Source: JBDRMV01 sp043811795 (lineage in GTDB: Bacteria > CG03). From it: DNA of 14,454 bases. The notes under the pieces are model-generated. The model was not told where the DNA came from and did not search any database. It worked only from the letters and a program-made list of their open reading frames with translations. Within the stretch, counting starts at the first letter, position 1. Each line of letters starts with the position of its first letter. Below, piece by piece: positions 1 to 6,780 of the stretch. The position numbers and the translations under genes are program-made. The stretch is taken from positions 1 to 14,454 of the forward strand of contig JBDRMV010000041.1 in assembly GCA_043811795.1 (NCBI GenBank), read 5' to 3'.

Positions 1-77
1 GAATGCGCAACCGCGCAGGCGAGTTCGCAGCTCCTGCACGCCAGGCATTTCTCCGGGTCGATATAAATAATTTTCAT
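1..77 (-). CDS. cooF: CooF-like 4Fe-4S ferredoxin, N-terminal 25 codons only (cut by window edge)
   Basis: The reverse strand from base 77 starts with ATG and reads MKIIYIDPEKCLACRSCELA, then CAVAH before the window ends. Cys11, Cys14, Cys17 and Cys21 form the CxxCxxCxxxC pattern of a cubane 4Fe-4S cluster, and the opening resembles the CooF/HycB family of poly-ferredoxins. In known systems CooF takes electrons from the D-cluster side of CO dehydrogenase and passes them to a hydrogenase or another acceptor in the cytoplasm. The start lies one base after the cooS stop codon, so translation is very probably coupled to cooS. No strong ribosome binding site precedes it. The remaining clusters and the C-terminus lie outside the window, so the electron acceptor cannot be guessed. 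The CooF name rests on the N-terminus plus adjacency to cooS. Confidence 0.82.
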   Translation of the reverse strand, partial: MKIIYIDPEKCLACRSCELACAVAH

Positions 78-78
78 T

Positions 79-1980
79 CTATTTTCCAGACATCATTGGC
101 TGCAGGTTAAGCTTCTTCCTTTTCTCGTCCAGCAGTTTCACAATCATATCCGCGGTCTTTACCGGATCCGCTTCAAAAACAAAGTGCGCGCCGACCAGTT
201 TTTCGATATCTTCCAGCAGGAATTTCTTCAGTTTCTCACTGCCTGTTACGGGAAAAGGATTGCCGAGGAAAGTCGTTACGCCCGTTGCCACAGCATAGCA
301 GGCGATCGTGACAGCCTTCTCACTCATCCATTCCGGAGCCGCAGCAGCAACAGGGATGTCCGAAAAATCCTCTCCCAGCCCCCCTTCTTTCAGGACATTG
401 CACAAAATCACGAGAATTCTCGATATATCAACACACGAGCCCAGATGCAGAACCGGCGGAATTCCAACGGTATCGCATATTTCTTTTAGTCCGGGACCAC
501 ACAGCTCCTTCGCTTCGGGTGTGAGCAGACCCGCTTTTGCCGAGGCAATCGCCGAACAACCCGTTGTAACGACAAGCACATCCCTCTTTATCAGTTCCTC
601 TGTCAGTCTGACATGACATAAGTCATGAACCTGCTTGGGATTGTTACACCCGACAATACCCGCCGCACCTCTTAACCTTCCGGAAATTATAGCATCGTTT
701 AACGGACGGTATGTTGAACGGTACTTGCCTCCGAGAAAGTGAAAAACGGATTCAGCCGTAAAACCTGCTACAAGATCCATTGTAATATCCGGAATATTTA
801 CTTTTTCCTTCACCCTGTTCTGAAAATTATCTATAGCGATTTTAACAATTTCCTTGGCAATATCCAGCGCTTTCTCTTCATTAAACTCTATATGTGTCGC
901 AAACGGAAATTTCGCTTTCGGTGAGGTCGAAATAAGTTTCGTATGAAAACATTGGCAAAGATTTCCGAGTTCCGGCATCACGCACTGCACATCTACCAGC
1001 ATAACCTCTACGGCTCCGGTGGCAATTGCCAGTTCCTGCTGCAGGAAATTACCCGCAATAGGTATGCCGTGACGCATAAGAATCTCATTCGCAGTACAGC
1101 AGATTCCGGCGAGGTTTATCCCCCTGGCGCCCCTGCTCTTTGCGTATTCCAGCATTTCCTTATCCCTGACCGCTGACACCATAACATCCGACAGCGTGGG
1201 TTCATGCCCGTGCACGATAATATTTACCTCGTCTTTTTTAAGAACTCCTAAATTAACCTTTGCTCTCAACGGCTTGGGTCTTCCGAACAAAATATCGGAC
1301 AATTCGGTAGCAATCATGGAACCGCCCCAGCCGTCTCCGAGAGCGCTTCTCAAGCCCTGAAGCATGAGACTGGTCTCATCGTTATCAACGCCCATATTGG
1401 TTCTGTGCATTATCTCCACTATTTCCCTGTCTATACCGCGGGGAATTATTTTAAGGGCTCTCCACAACTTCTGCCTTTTTTCAGGAGCGCGCTTGATAAA
1501 CCTCAATTCGCCTTCCTGCCGAGAGAACTCCGCAAAAGCTATTTCGGCCACTTCTTTCGCTATCTCGTTTACATCGCGGCCTTCTGTTTTTATGCAGAAT
1601 TCGCCGGCAATGGCCATAAGTTTCTTTTTATCCTTGACCTTATATCCGTTTGTCTTGCCTTCGCTGGCCAAATGCAGTGTATGGACGATATCTCTTCCGT
1701 GGTCGGAGTGGGCGGCGCCGCCGGCGGCTATCATCCTGGTAAGATTTCTAGCGGAAATTATTCCGGCGGTAGCCCCGCAGATTCCTTTTTGAGGTCCTTC
1801 ACCAAAAGGGTCTATCCTGCACGGCCCCATAACGCACGTCTTGCAGCATAATCCCATTTCACCGAAACCGCACTGGGGAAGCATTTCCTCGTATCTGGTC
1901 CAGGCGGTTTCAAGTTCCGGATTTTTTTCAAGAACCTCCTCACTTGCTTTATCGTGTGTTAATTTATCAGGTTTCTTCAT
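79..1980 (-). CDS. cooS: Anaerobic Ni,Fe carbon monoxide dehydrogenase catalytic subunit
   Basis: Catalyses CO + H2O to CO2 + 2 H+ + 2 e-, or the reverse, as a cytoplasmic homodimer. All metal ligands can be found (numbering from the start at 1980; 633 aa, normal for CooS). D-cluster: Cys37 and Cys45. B-cluster: Cys46, 49, 54 and 68. Ni-Fe-S C-cluster: His259 (HGHEP), Cys294 or 295 (GICCTANE), Cys333, Cys445 (GCNNP), Cys475 (TTGCSA) and Cys516 (LGSCVD). His91 and His94 of AAHSDHGRD and Lys555 match the proton-transfer and catalytic residues of the Carboxydothermus CODH-II enzyme. The pattern is that of an active enzyme. The ORF opens with two ATGs (1983 and 1980). The GGGAGGAG ribosome binding site nearly touches the first, so the second is the likelier start. 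The gene follows cooC and a malonyl-CoA decarboxylase gene and is coupled to a CooF-like ferredoxin. No acetyl-CoA synthase subunit is visible, so whether it serves respiration, CO2 reduction or acetyl-CoA synthesis is open. Confidence 0.97.
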   Translation of the reverse strand: MKKPDKLTHDKASEEVLEKNPELETAWTRYEEMLPQCGFGEMGLCCKTCVMGPCRIDPFGEGPQKGICGATAGIISARNLTRMIAAGGAAHSDHGRDIVHTLHLASEGKTNGYKVKDKKKLMAIAGEFCIKTEGRDVNEIAKEVAEIAFAEFSRQEGELRFIKRAPEKRQKLWRALKIIPRGIDREIVEIMHRTNMGVDNDETSLMLQGLRSALGDGWGGSMIATELSDILFGRPKPLRAKVNLGVLKKDEVNIIVHGHEPTLSDVMVSAVRDKEMLEYAKSRGARGINLAGICCTANEILMRHGIPIAGNFLQQELAIATGAVEVMLVDVQCVMPELGNLCQCFHTKLISTSPKAKFPFATHIEFNEEKALDIAKEIVKIAIDNFQNRVKEKVNIPDITMDLVAGFTAESVFHFLGGKYRSTYRPLNDAIISGRLRGAAGIVGCNNPKQVHDLCHVRLTEELIKRDVLVVTTGCSAIASAKAGLLTPEAKELCGPGLKEICDTVGIPPVLHLGSCVDISRILVILCNVLKEGGLGEDFSDIPVAAAAPEWMSEKAVTIACYAVATGVTTFLGNPFPVTGSEKLKKFLLEDIEKLVGAHFVFEADPVKTADMIVKLLDEKRKKLNLQPMMSGK

Positions 1981-2239
1981 CATTCTCCTCCCGTTTTTTA
2001 TACGCTAACCTGCATTATTCTCTTCGGAGAAAAATCGGGTCGCCTCTATTTTTCGGGGTCAGTTCTATTTTTGTTATTTTTTTTTCTATGCAAAAATAGA
2101 GCTGACCCCATCCTGTAAAATAGAAGCGGCCCATTTTTCTTCCCATTTTTCTTTAATAACACTTTCACCAAAAATACCCTCATTATGAATAATGCAGACT
2201 AAATTACGGTCATGAATTCTAAAGACCGCTTCACTGCTA
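1981..2239. other. Intergenic region between malonyl-CoA decarboxylase gene and cooS
   Basis: This is the only gap over 250 bases in the left gene block. It contains the nested inverted repeat at 2036-2133, a small perfect hairpin at 2018-2031 (5-bp stem ttctc/gagaa) about 35 bases before cooS, and the cooS ribosome binding site at about 1984-1991 (GGGAGGAG on the minus strand). I found no convincing -35/-10 pair for cooS. A TATAAA on the minus strand near 2000 lacks a -35 partner and lies too close to the ribosome binding site. No CooA-type TGTCA...CGACA operator was seen. Bases 2134-2239 hold only an unrecognised open frame. Confidence 0.7.
2036..2133. repeat. Nested inverted repeat, REP/MITE-like
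   Basis: The inner arms are 2055-2073 (ggggtcagttctatttttg) and 2091-2109, which are reverse complements with one mismatch in 19 bases around a 17-base loop. The outer arms, 2036-2054 (cgggtcgcctctatttttc) and 2115-2133, also pair imperfectly. Outer and inner arms on the same side resemble each other (gggtc..tctattttt), so each side looks like a tandem duplication of one unit of about 19 bases. This architecture resembles REP or BIME elements mobilised by REP-associated tyrosine transposases, or a small MITE. No transposase lies in the window. There is no U-run directly after the stem, so a plain intrinsic terminator is less likely, although the structure could protect or end the upstream mRNA. 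Confidence 0.8.
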
Positions 2240-3583
2240 TTAAATCCTGATAATAACCTCGCCGGCGCTGTAGCGCAGTTTATCGGCGTCCATCTTTTTC
2301 TCATCGTAAATATAGTTAACCATAAACCCGAATGACTCCTCTACTCCGCGGGGAGAAACATTGGCGCAAAAATTAATACCTCCGATATAAGCGCCGTTAC
2401 TGAGATGAAAATTTTCCACAGGGTCAAAAGCCGCATTTGTGTGAAGCCCGGTTTTTCTATCATGCCTTTTCTCCTCCTTTAAATAATAAAGCATTAGATT
2501 TTTTAACGGACTTTTCATATTCTTGCGGAAAACAGGGTTCCCGTACCACTTTTTCTTTTCCAAAACGGTTTTCAACATTCCCGCTAACTCAAAATCTTCG
2601 GATTTCAGTTCCTGCCTGATTTCCCTTATCTCCTTTTCCGTAAAGAACTGATGTTCCCTATTTTCGTTAATGTCCTGCCCGTGCAGGAAAAAATCATGGT
2701 CCTGCGTATCCAGTACTGTTTCCAGATAACTCCTGAACTCCGGCACTGGACTCAAAGTGGCAAAACGGGAAATCTGAGGATAATTTTTCTTTAAGAATTC
2801 TTTTGCCCGTATAATCATTTTCCTGCCCGCCCCTATTCCCTGCAGACCCTTGAAAGTCGTGTTTATTGAATAAAAAATTGCAGTGTTTGCCTTTGAAACA
2901 TCAATTGTCCCGCGCTTTGAACCGATAACACTTTCAATATTTCTGATGAGACCTCTTGAAAAAGCAATTTCGATATACACGAGCGGTATTGACGGCATTT
3001 TAAAATGTTCAATAGAAAGAATAATCCTGTCGGGGCTGTTGAGCCGGTTTTCAAAAGACCACCAGTGCGCGGAAGGATGAACCCCTTCCTTTTCCGCAAT
3101 GTATTTTAAAAGTTTAACCGAGGTGTTCTGAAGATTACAGACCCTGGTGTTGAAATACTGGAAATTAAATATCTTTGAGAAATACTCCTTGAATGTGGCA
3201 TTAAGATTCTTCATGGGAAGAACCCTTTTCCCCGCTACTTTCTTTTCTCTCAAATTTATAAAGTCCTCCCGCAGAACAATCAGCCATTCGGGCGTATCCA
3301 TCACCGCAAATATCTGATTGAGGATAGATTCTATTCTTTTTGGATCCATTGCATCGAGAATCTGGAACAGGGCGCTCTGGTGCTCCGGGCTTTGATTGTA
3401 AAATTTACGGATTGTGCTCAGAGAATCGGAATATGCGGTCTGCTCGGTGGAAAGCAAATAAAGCGCATTTTCAACTTTTTCCTGAACGGGCTTAATAAAT
3501 TTAAACTGCCTGAAAATACCGGTAATAGAATCCGATATCTTTTCTCTGAGTTCAGTTAAATTAAAATGCCTTTCTTCTAACAC
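2240..3583 (-). CDS. Malonyl-CoA decarboxylase (MCD/MLYCD family)
   Basis: Predicted to convert malonyl-CoA to acetyl-CoA and CO2 in the cytoplasm. It has the two-part MCD layout: an N-terminal helical region (about residues 1-160) and a C-terminal GNAT-like catalytic domain. Family blocks are clear: AIFYSIN followed by GLQGIGAG, then FATLSPVPEF with the catalytic Ser278, then FHLSNGA with the catalytic His393, then SPRGVEES and FMVNYIYD near the end (numbering from the start chosen here; 447 aa). The frame stays open upstream to a TTG at 3622. The GTG at 3583 is preferred because AAGGGAAGAG precedes it at proper spacing, and because residues upstream of it would be encoded by the palindrome at 3608-3620. 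From 3583 it overlaps the cooC stop by 7 bases, which indicates translational coupling. MCD is usually found with malonate or fatty-acid genes, so its position between cooC and cooS is unexpected. The family call is firm; its physiological role here is unknown. Confidence 0.93.
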   Translation of the reverse strand: MLEERHFNLTELREKISDSITGIFRQFKFIKPVQEKVENALYLLSTEQTAYSDSLSTIRKFYNQSPEHQSALFQILDAMDPKRIESILNQIFAVMDTPEWLIVLREDFINLREKKVAGKRVLPMKNLNATFKEYFSKIFNFQYFNTRVCNLQNTSVKLLKYIAEKEGVHPSAHWWSFENRLNSPDRIILSIEHFKMPSIPLVYIEIAFSRGLIRNIESVIGSKRGTIDVSKANTAIFYSINTTFKGLQGIGAGRKMIIRAKEFLKKNYPQISRFATLSPVPEFRSYLETVLDTQDHDFFLHGQDINENREHQFFTEKEIREIRQELKSEDFELAGMLKTVLEKKKWYGNPVFRKNMKSPLKNLMLYYLKEEKRHDRKTGLHTNAAFDPVENFHLSNGAYIGGINFCANVSPRGVEESFGFMVNYIYDEKKMDADKLRYSAGEVIIRI

Positions 3584-4338
3584 TCTCTTCCCTTCTTGAC
3601 TATGGAAGGGGACAGACCCCAACTATTCCAGATTTTTTCCAGTTCTTCTTTTATCTGCCCCGCCTTATCTATACTGCCGCGCTCTTTTCGCAAAGATTGA
3701 TTGTATGAAATAAACCCTGCTAAATCAATTTCCCGCAGATTTTCCTTCAAATATTTTTTATCATTACTACCACATATTTTATTACAGATAGCTTTTATGT
3801 TCTTGACTCCGAGTTTGTCCGCAATAGTTTTTATTTTCAGAGATGTGGCGATACTTTTGATTTCAGGCTCCACAACCAGCACAAGCACATCAACTCCCGC
3901 AACCACTCCCCGCGTAAGGTGCTCGATACCTGCTTCCATATCCAGAATTACAACTTCATCCCTCTCCAGCACAAGATGGCTTATCAATGATTTTACGAGA
4001 GCATTCTCCGGGCAGAAACACCCTGTCTTGTTCCTGAATTTGCCGATCTGCATTATTTTTATACCGTTAAAATTTAAGGAATATTTTTCCGGCAGGTCCT
4101 CGACAAAAGGGTTCAGTTTAAACAACCCTTCACCCGCGGCGGTCCGGTCTTTTATCATCTCTTTTAACCCTGAAATAGACTGCAGTTTTGCATTTCTGTC
4201 AAAGAGCGATAAAAGATTACTGTCCGGGTCGCAGTCAATGGCCAAAACTTTGCAGCCCTTTTCTCTGAGAATTATGGATAATATCGCGGCAATTGTCGTC
4301 TTACCCGAGCCGCCCTTGCCTGAAACTGCGATCTTCAC
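3577..4338 (-). CDS. cooC: CODH nickel-insertion ATPase CooC (MinD/ParA-type P-loop)
   Basis: ATP-dependent maturation factor that helps load nickel into the C-cluster of CO dehydrogenase. It starts at a GTG (4338), three bases after the phosphatase stop. The 253-aa product opens with the deviant Walker A GKGGSGKTT (residues 7-15, signature Lys8 and catalytic Lys13), followed by DCDPDSN at 35-41. CFCP at 107-110 gives the CxC pair (Cys107, Cys109) that binds metal at the dimer interface in CooC1. DMEAGIEHL (133-141) is the switch II block typical of CooC, and VVEP (155-158) and NKI (186-188) follow. Related AcsF and NifH-like ATPases share the fold, but CxC plus DMEAGIEH and the neighbouring cooS favour CooC. 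The last codons run through a GGGG...CCCC palindrome (3608-3620), so the C-terminal tail may have been rewritten by an inserted element. Confidence 0.94.
   Translation of the reverse strand: MKIAVSGKGGSGKTTIAAILSIILREKGCKVLAIDCDPDSNLLSLFDRNAKLQSISGLKEMIKDRTAAGEGLFKLNPFVEDLPEKYSLNFNGIKIMQIGKFRNKTGCFCPENALVKSLISHLVLERDEVVILDMEAGIEHLTRGVVAGVDVLVLVVEPEIKSIATSLKIKTIADKLGVKNIKAICNKICGSNDKKYLKENLREIDLAGFISYNQSLRKERGSIDKAGQIKEELEKIWNSWGLSPSIVKKGREC
3608..3620. repeat. Short palindrome ggggacagacccc at the cooC / decarboxylase junction
   Basis: Four G and four C flank a five-base centre. It lies inside the final cooC codons and about 25 bases before the GTG start of the decarboxylase. It resembles the GGGG-led arms of the repeats at 2036-2133 and 9328-9362. 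On the mRNA it could form a small hairpin just upstream of the decarboxylase ribosome binding site. Whether it is a repeat-family member or chance cannot be settled from one window. Confidence 0.45.
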
Positions 4339-4341
4339 TGT

Positions 4342-4812
4342 TTATTCTTTCAGTTTTAGAATTATTTTTTCCACCAGTTTTTTTATTTTTTCAAAAGTCA
4401 TCTCATACACGCTTTTCGGCCGGCCTATGGGGTCAAAAATATCCCCTGCCTCTCCTGCAAATTCCGTCAAAAGAAAAACCTTATCCGAAAAAGAGGAAAA
4501 TTTCTCCGTCATATAATCCCTCTGCCGCTGCTCCATAACCAGAATGACATCCGCCTCCTCCATTAAATCCTGCGAAACAGGAGTTGAAACATGATTTTCA
4601 TAAGAAATACCGTTCTCCTTCAGAATTTCTTCCAGCCCCCCGTAAATTCTGTATGTAGGATTTGCCGCAATCCCCGCCGACGTCACGGTAAAATCCTCCG
4701 CGAGTTTTTTAAAAATGCCGGCCGCCATAACAGACCTGCAGGTATTTCCCGTACAGACAAAAAGAATTTTTTTACCGCCGCCGGGGCACTGCGAAGTATC
4801 TTTTTTTTTCAA
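4342..4812 (-). CDS. Low-molecular-weight phosphatase, YwlE-like (possible protein-arginine phosphatase)
   Basis: Member of the low-molecular-weight protein-tyrosine-phosphatase family (156 aa, usual length). The P-loop VCTGNTCRS gives the nucleophile Cys20 and Arg26 in the C(X)5R pattern. The general acid is Asp127 in FDPIGRP. Thr24 sits where Bacillus YwlE has the Thr that favours phospho-arginine, so a protein-arginine phosphatase is plausible, though no arginine kinase (McsB) is in view. The family also contains tyrosine phosphatases and arsenate reductases. The usual PMAE after the P-loop is VMAA here. The start is a TTG (4812) whose last two bases begin the tsaC TGA stop. GGGAGG seven bases upstream supports this rare start strongly. 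Pairing with a TsaC/YwlC gene mirrors the ywlC-ywlE neighbourhood of Firmicutes. Confidence 0.88.
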   Translation of the reverse strand: MKKKDTSQCPGGGKKILFVCTGNTCRSVMAAGIFKKLAEDFTVTSAGIAANPTYRIYGGLEEILKENGISYENHVSTPVSQDLMEEADVILVMEQRQRDYMTEKFSSFSDKVFLLTEFAGEAGDIFDPIGRPKSVYEMTFEKIKKLVEKIILKLKE

Positions 4813-5447
4813 AACCGGCCCTCCCTGACAACCTCAATTTCCCCCTTCGTAACATCCAGAATCGTTGACGAAACACCGGAAAGACGCCGAACGTCCATCA
4901 CTGCAACATCTACTTGCTGCAGCAGCGTTTTTTCGATTTTTGAAAAAACAGAAGGCGCGGGCTGCCCCGAAATATTTGCGGACGTTACCGCCATGGGACC
5001 GGTAGCCGTAAGAAGTTTCAGAGCAAAATTATGGTTCGGGACTCTCAGCGCAAGCGTTTTCGCTCTCGCAGGGAGAATTAATGTTACGGTTCCGGGCCAG
5101 CGTTCCTTCATAAGCATTCTTACCCTCTGGCTGATACGGCCGACAAGATGGGACGACTCCCTCCATGAAGAAATCAGAACGCCTATCTGTTTTCTGCCGG
5201 GCCTTTTTTTTATCCTGTAAATTTTTGAAATTGTCTCCGGAAACTTAATTGAGGTTCCTATCCCGTAAACGGTATCCGTAGGAAAGATAATAATGCCTCC
5301 TGCCTTGACAATTTCAACAATTCTTTCAAACTGCTGTTTTTTTGAGGCTTCCTCCACCGTCAAAATCTTTTCCCCGTCACCTCTCGCTTTACCCTGCAAC
5401 TCCGGTTTCGAGTTTTGGGTTTTACTTTTTACTTTTGTTTTCTTCAT
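4809..5447 (-). CDS. tsaC: L-threonylcarbamoyladenylate synthase (TsaC/Sua5/YrdC family)
   Basis: Makes threonylcarbamoyl-AMP from threonine, bicarbonate and ATP, the first step of the t6A37 modification in tRNAs reading ANN codons. Motifs of the YrdC fold are present: PTDTVYGIG (56-64), the basic IKKRPGRK (79-86), WPGTVTLIL (117-125), AVTSANISG (153-161) and STILDV (194-199). At 212 aa it is the short TsaC form without the Sua5 C-terminal domain. The first 40 or so residues are a Lys-rich extension not typical of the family. Its start is still supported by GAGG seven bases before the ATG and by the absence of another good start downstream. It begins 24 bases after argJ, and its stop overlaps the start of the phosphatase gene. 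Confidence 0.93.
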   Translation of the reverse strand: MKKTKVKSKTQNSKPELQGKARGDGEKILTVEEASKKQQFERIVEIVKAGGIIIFPTDTVYGIGTSIKFPETISKIYRIKKRPGRKQIGVLISSWRESSHLVGRISQRVRMLMKERWPGTVTLILPARAKTLALRVPNHNFALKLLTATGPMAVTSANISGQPAPSVFSKIEKTLLQQVDVAVMDVRRLSGVSSTILDVTKGEIEVVREGRF

Positions 5448-5471
5448 TTTTGAACCTCATTTTTTACATTT

Positions 5472-6602
5472 TTACGTTGCGTAATCCGCATTTATTTTTA
5501 CGTATTCGGCGCTTAAATCGGTCGTCCTGAAAGAACAGCGTTCTTTCCCCATAGAAAGAACAACTTCAAAGGAAACATTTTTTCCCTTTAAAAGATGCTC
5601 GAGCAATTTTCTGTTGAATTCAACCGGCGCGCCGACAAACACGGTCAACCCGCAGATTGAAATTGACATCTTCTTTTCATTTACGGCAATACCCGAGGCG
5701 CCGACGCGCGAAAAAATCCTGCCCCAGTTCGGACTCTCCCCGTTAAAAGCGGTTTTTATCAGCGGAGAATTTGCGAGAAACCGCGCCAGAAAACGGGCAT
5801 CCTTTTGGCTTCGGGCGCTCTTCACGGAAACCGTGATAACCTTTGTCGCGCCCTCACCGTCGGCAATAATTTTTTCGGAAAGAACGCGGCAAACACCGTT
5901 TAGACCTTCCCCGAACCTGAGCGGAGTAATTTTCCTTTTTCCCGTAGAAAGGAGAAACACGGAATCGTTTGTTGACATTTCACCGTCAACCGTTATTGTA
6001 TTGAACGGACGAATGCTCTCCGACAGGATTCTTCTCATCAATACAGGGGGAACATAGGCATCCGTCAGAATAAAACACAAAAAGGTCGCCATATCGGGGG
6101 CGATCATTCCCGAACCCTTCGCGCAGGCCCAGAAGTCCTCCGTCGCGCATATTTTTCTGCGCGTGTCGGTCGTCAGGATGCTTTCGGCAAAAGAAACGGC
6201 GGCTGCCGGTTTTTTCACAAAATTCCGGCTGATTTTTTTTATGCCTTTCTTTATCTTCTTTACAGGGAGAGGCTGCCCTATAACCCCTGTGGAAGCAAGC
6301 AGAACCTCATTTTTCGCAACGCCGAATTCACGCGCCGCAAAACCGCAAACATCCATTGCGTCTTTTATTCCCCGCGCCCCCGTTCCGGCGTTTGCGAAGC
6401 GGGAATTCACCACAAGGACTTTCCCGCGCGGAAGGTGTTTCCTGCTGATAACGACGGGAGCTGCCGGGAACCTGTTCTTCGTAAAAACCGCAGACGCAAA
6501 AAAACCTTCCGGACAATAAATTAAACCCACATCCTTGCCTGTTTTCTTCAACCCCGCATGCGCGCCGCCTATAAAAAATCCTTCGGGAAATTTACTCTTC
6601 AT
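5472..6602 (-). CDS. argJ: Bifunctional ornithine acetyltransferase / N-acetylglutamate synthase
   Basis: Moves the acetyl group from N-acetylornithine to glutamate, recycling it in arginine synthesis; bifunctional members also use acetyl-CoA. The 376-aa product has the family landmarks: the oxyanion-hole STGVIG (Thr105-Gly106), TDTRRK (145-150), and KGSGMIAPDMAT (162-173). In the last, cleavage between Ala172 and Thr173 frees Thr173 as the nucleophile and splits the protein into alpha and beta chains. FNGESPNWGRI (286-296) and the C-terminal YVKINADYAT are also typical. GAGG six bases before the ATG at 6602 fixes the start. It follows argC as in many arg operons, but argB, argD and argF are not in the window. 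Mono- versus bifunctional activity cannot be read from the sequence. Confidence 0.95.
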   Translation of the reverse strand: MKSKFPEGFFIGGAHAGLKKTGKDVGLIYCPEGFFASAVFTKNRFPAAPVVISRKHLPRGKVLVVNSRFANAGTGARGIKDAMDVCGFAAREFGVAKNEVLLASTGVIGQPLPVKKIKKGIKKISRNFVKKPAAAVSFAESILTTDTRRKICATEDFWACAKGSGMIAPDMATFLCFILTDAYVPPVLMRRILSESIRPFNTITVDGEMSTNDSVFLLSTGKRKITPLRFGEGLNGVCRVLSEKIIADGEGATKVITVSVKSARSQKDARFLARFLANSPLIKTAFNGESPNWGRIFSRVGASGIAVNEKKMSISICGLTVFVGAPVEFNRKLLEHLLKGKNVSFEVVLSMGKERCSFRTTDLSAEYVKINADYAT

Positions 6603-6780
6603 TCAATTCCTCAACCTTAATTATGCCATGAAAATGACCGTTGTCTGACGGGGCTGTGTGAGCGAGGAGATTTACCCTCGCCCGGAGCGAACCCAGAGCG
6701 AGCCCTCTCACGTAAGCGTCCCCGGAAGGCAACGGCATTTTCCAAACAATAGAAAAATAGTAACCATCCCCTTTTTTCAT
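6592..6780 (-). CDS. Small hypothetical ORF (62 aa) between argC and argJ, doubtful
   Basis: Not recognised. It is listed because its borders look like a real operon gene: its ATG overlaps the argC stop (ATGA) and its end overlaps argJ by 11 bases, covering the argJ ribosome binding site. Against it, no ribosome binding site precedes the start and the middle of the frame (about codons 16-48) is encoded by the GC-rich palindrome at 6638-6735, which looks like an insertion. The product has no signal peptide, membrane segment or cysteine motif; it contains a VRGLALGSLRARVNLL stretch and an acidic tail. It may simply be a frame left open by the inserted element, whose translation would carry ribosomes from argC to argJ. 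Confidence 0.35.
   Translation of the reverse strand: MKKGDGYYFSIVWKMPLPSGDAYVRGLALGSLRARVNLLAHTAPSDNGHFHGIIKVEELNEE
6638..6735. repeat. GC-rich nested palindrome between argC and argJ
   Basis: The outer arms 6638-6653 (ccgttgtctgacgggg) and 6720-6735 pair at about 12 of 16 positions. Inside them GTGAG (6658-6662) pairs with CTCAC (6707-6711), and CTCGC (6677-6681) pairs with GCGAG (6698-6702). The segment is clearly richer in G+C than the flanking AT-rich bases. The layered symmetry suggests a mobile palindromic element comparable in idea to REP or Rickettsia-type palindromic elements. It leaves the frame open through the gap between argC and argJ. Confidence 0.55.

Noticed and set aside
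1984..2010. Promoter based on TATAAA near 2000 (minus strand)
   Set aside because: No -35 partner at 16-18 bases, and it would place transcription start inside or next to the ribosome binding site.
2055..2109. Hairpin as a simple rho-independent terminator
   Set aside because: The stem is not followed by a U-run in the minus-strand direction, and the duplicated outer arms are not a terminator feature.
1981..2239. CooA-type CO-sensing operator upstream of cooS
   Set aside because: No TGTCA-N6-CGACA-like palindrome could be found.
3701..4516. 271-codon plus-strand frame over cooC and the phosphatase gene
   Set aside because: Ser/Ile/Phe-rich antisense translation; both minus-strand genes have intact family motifs.
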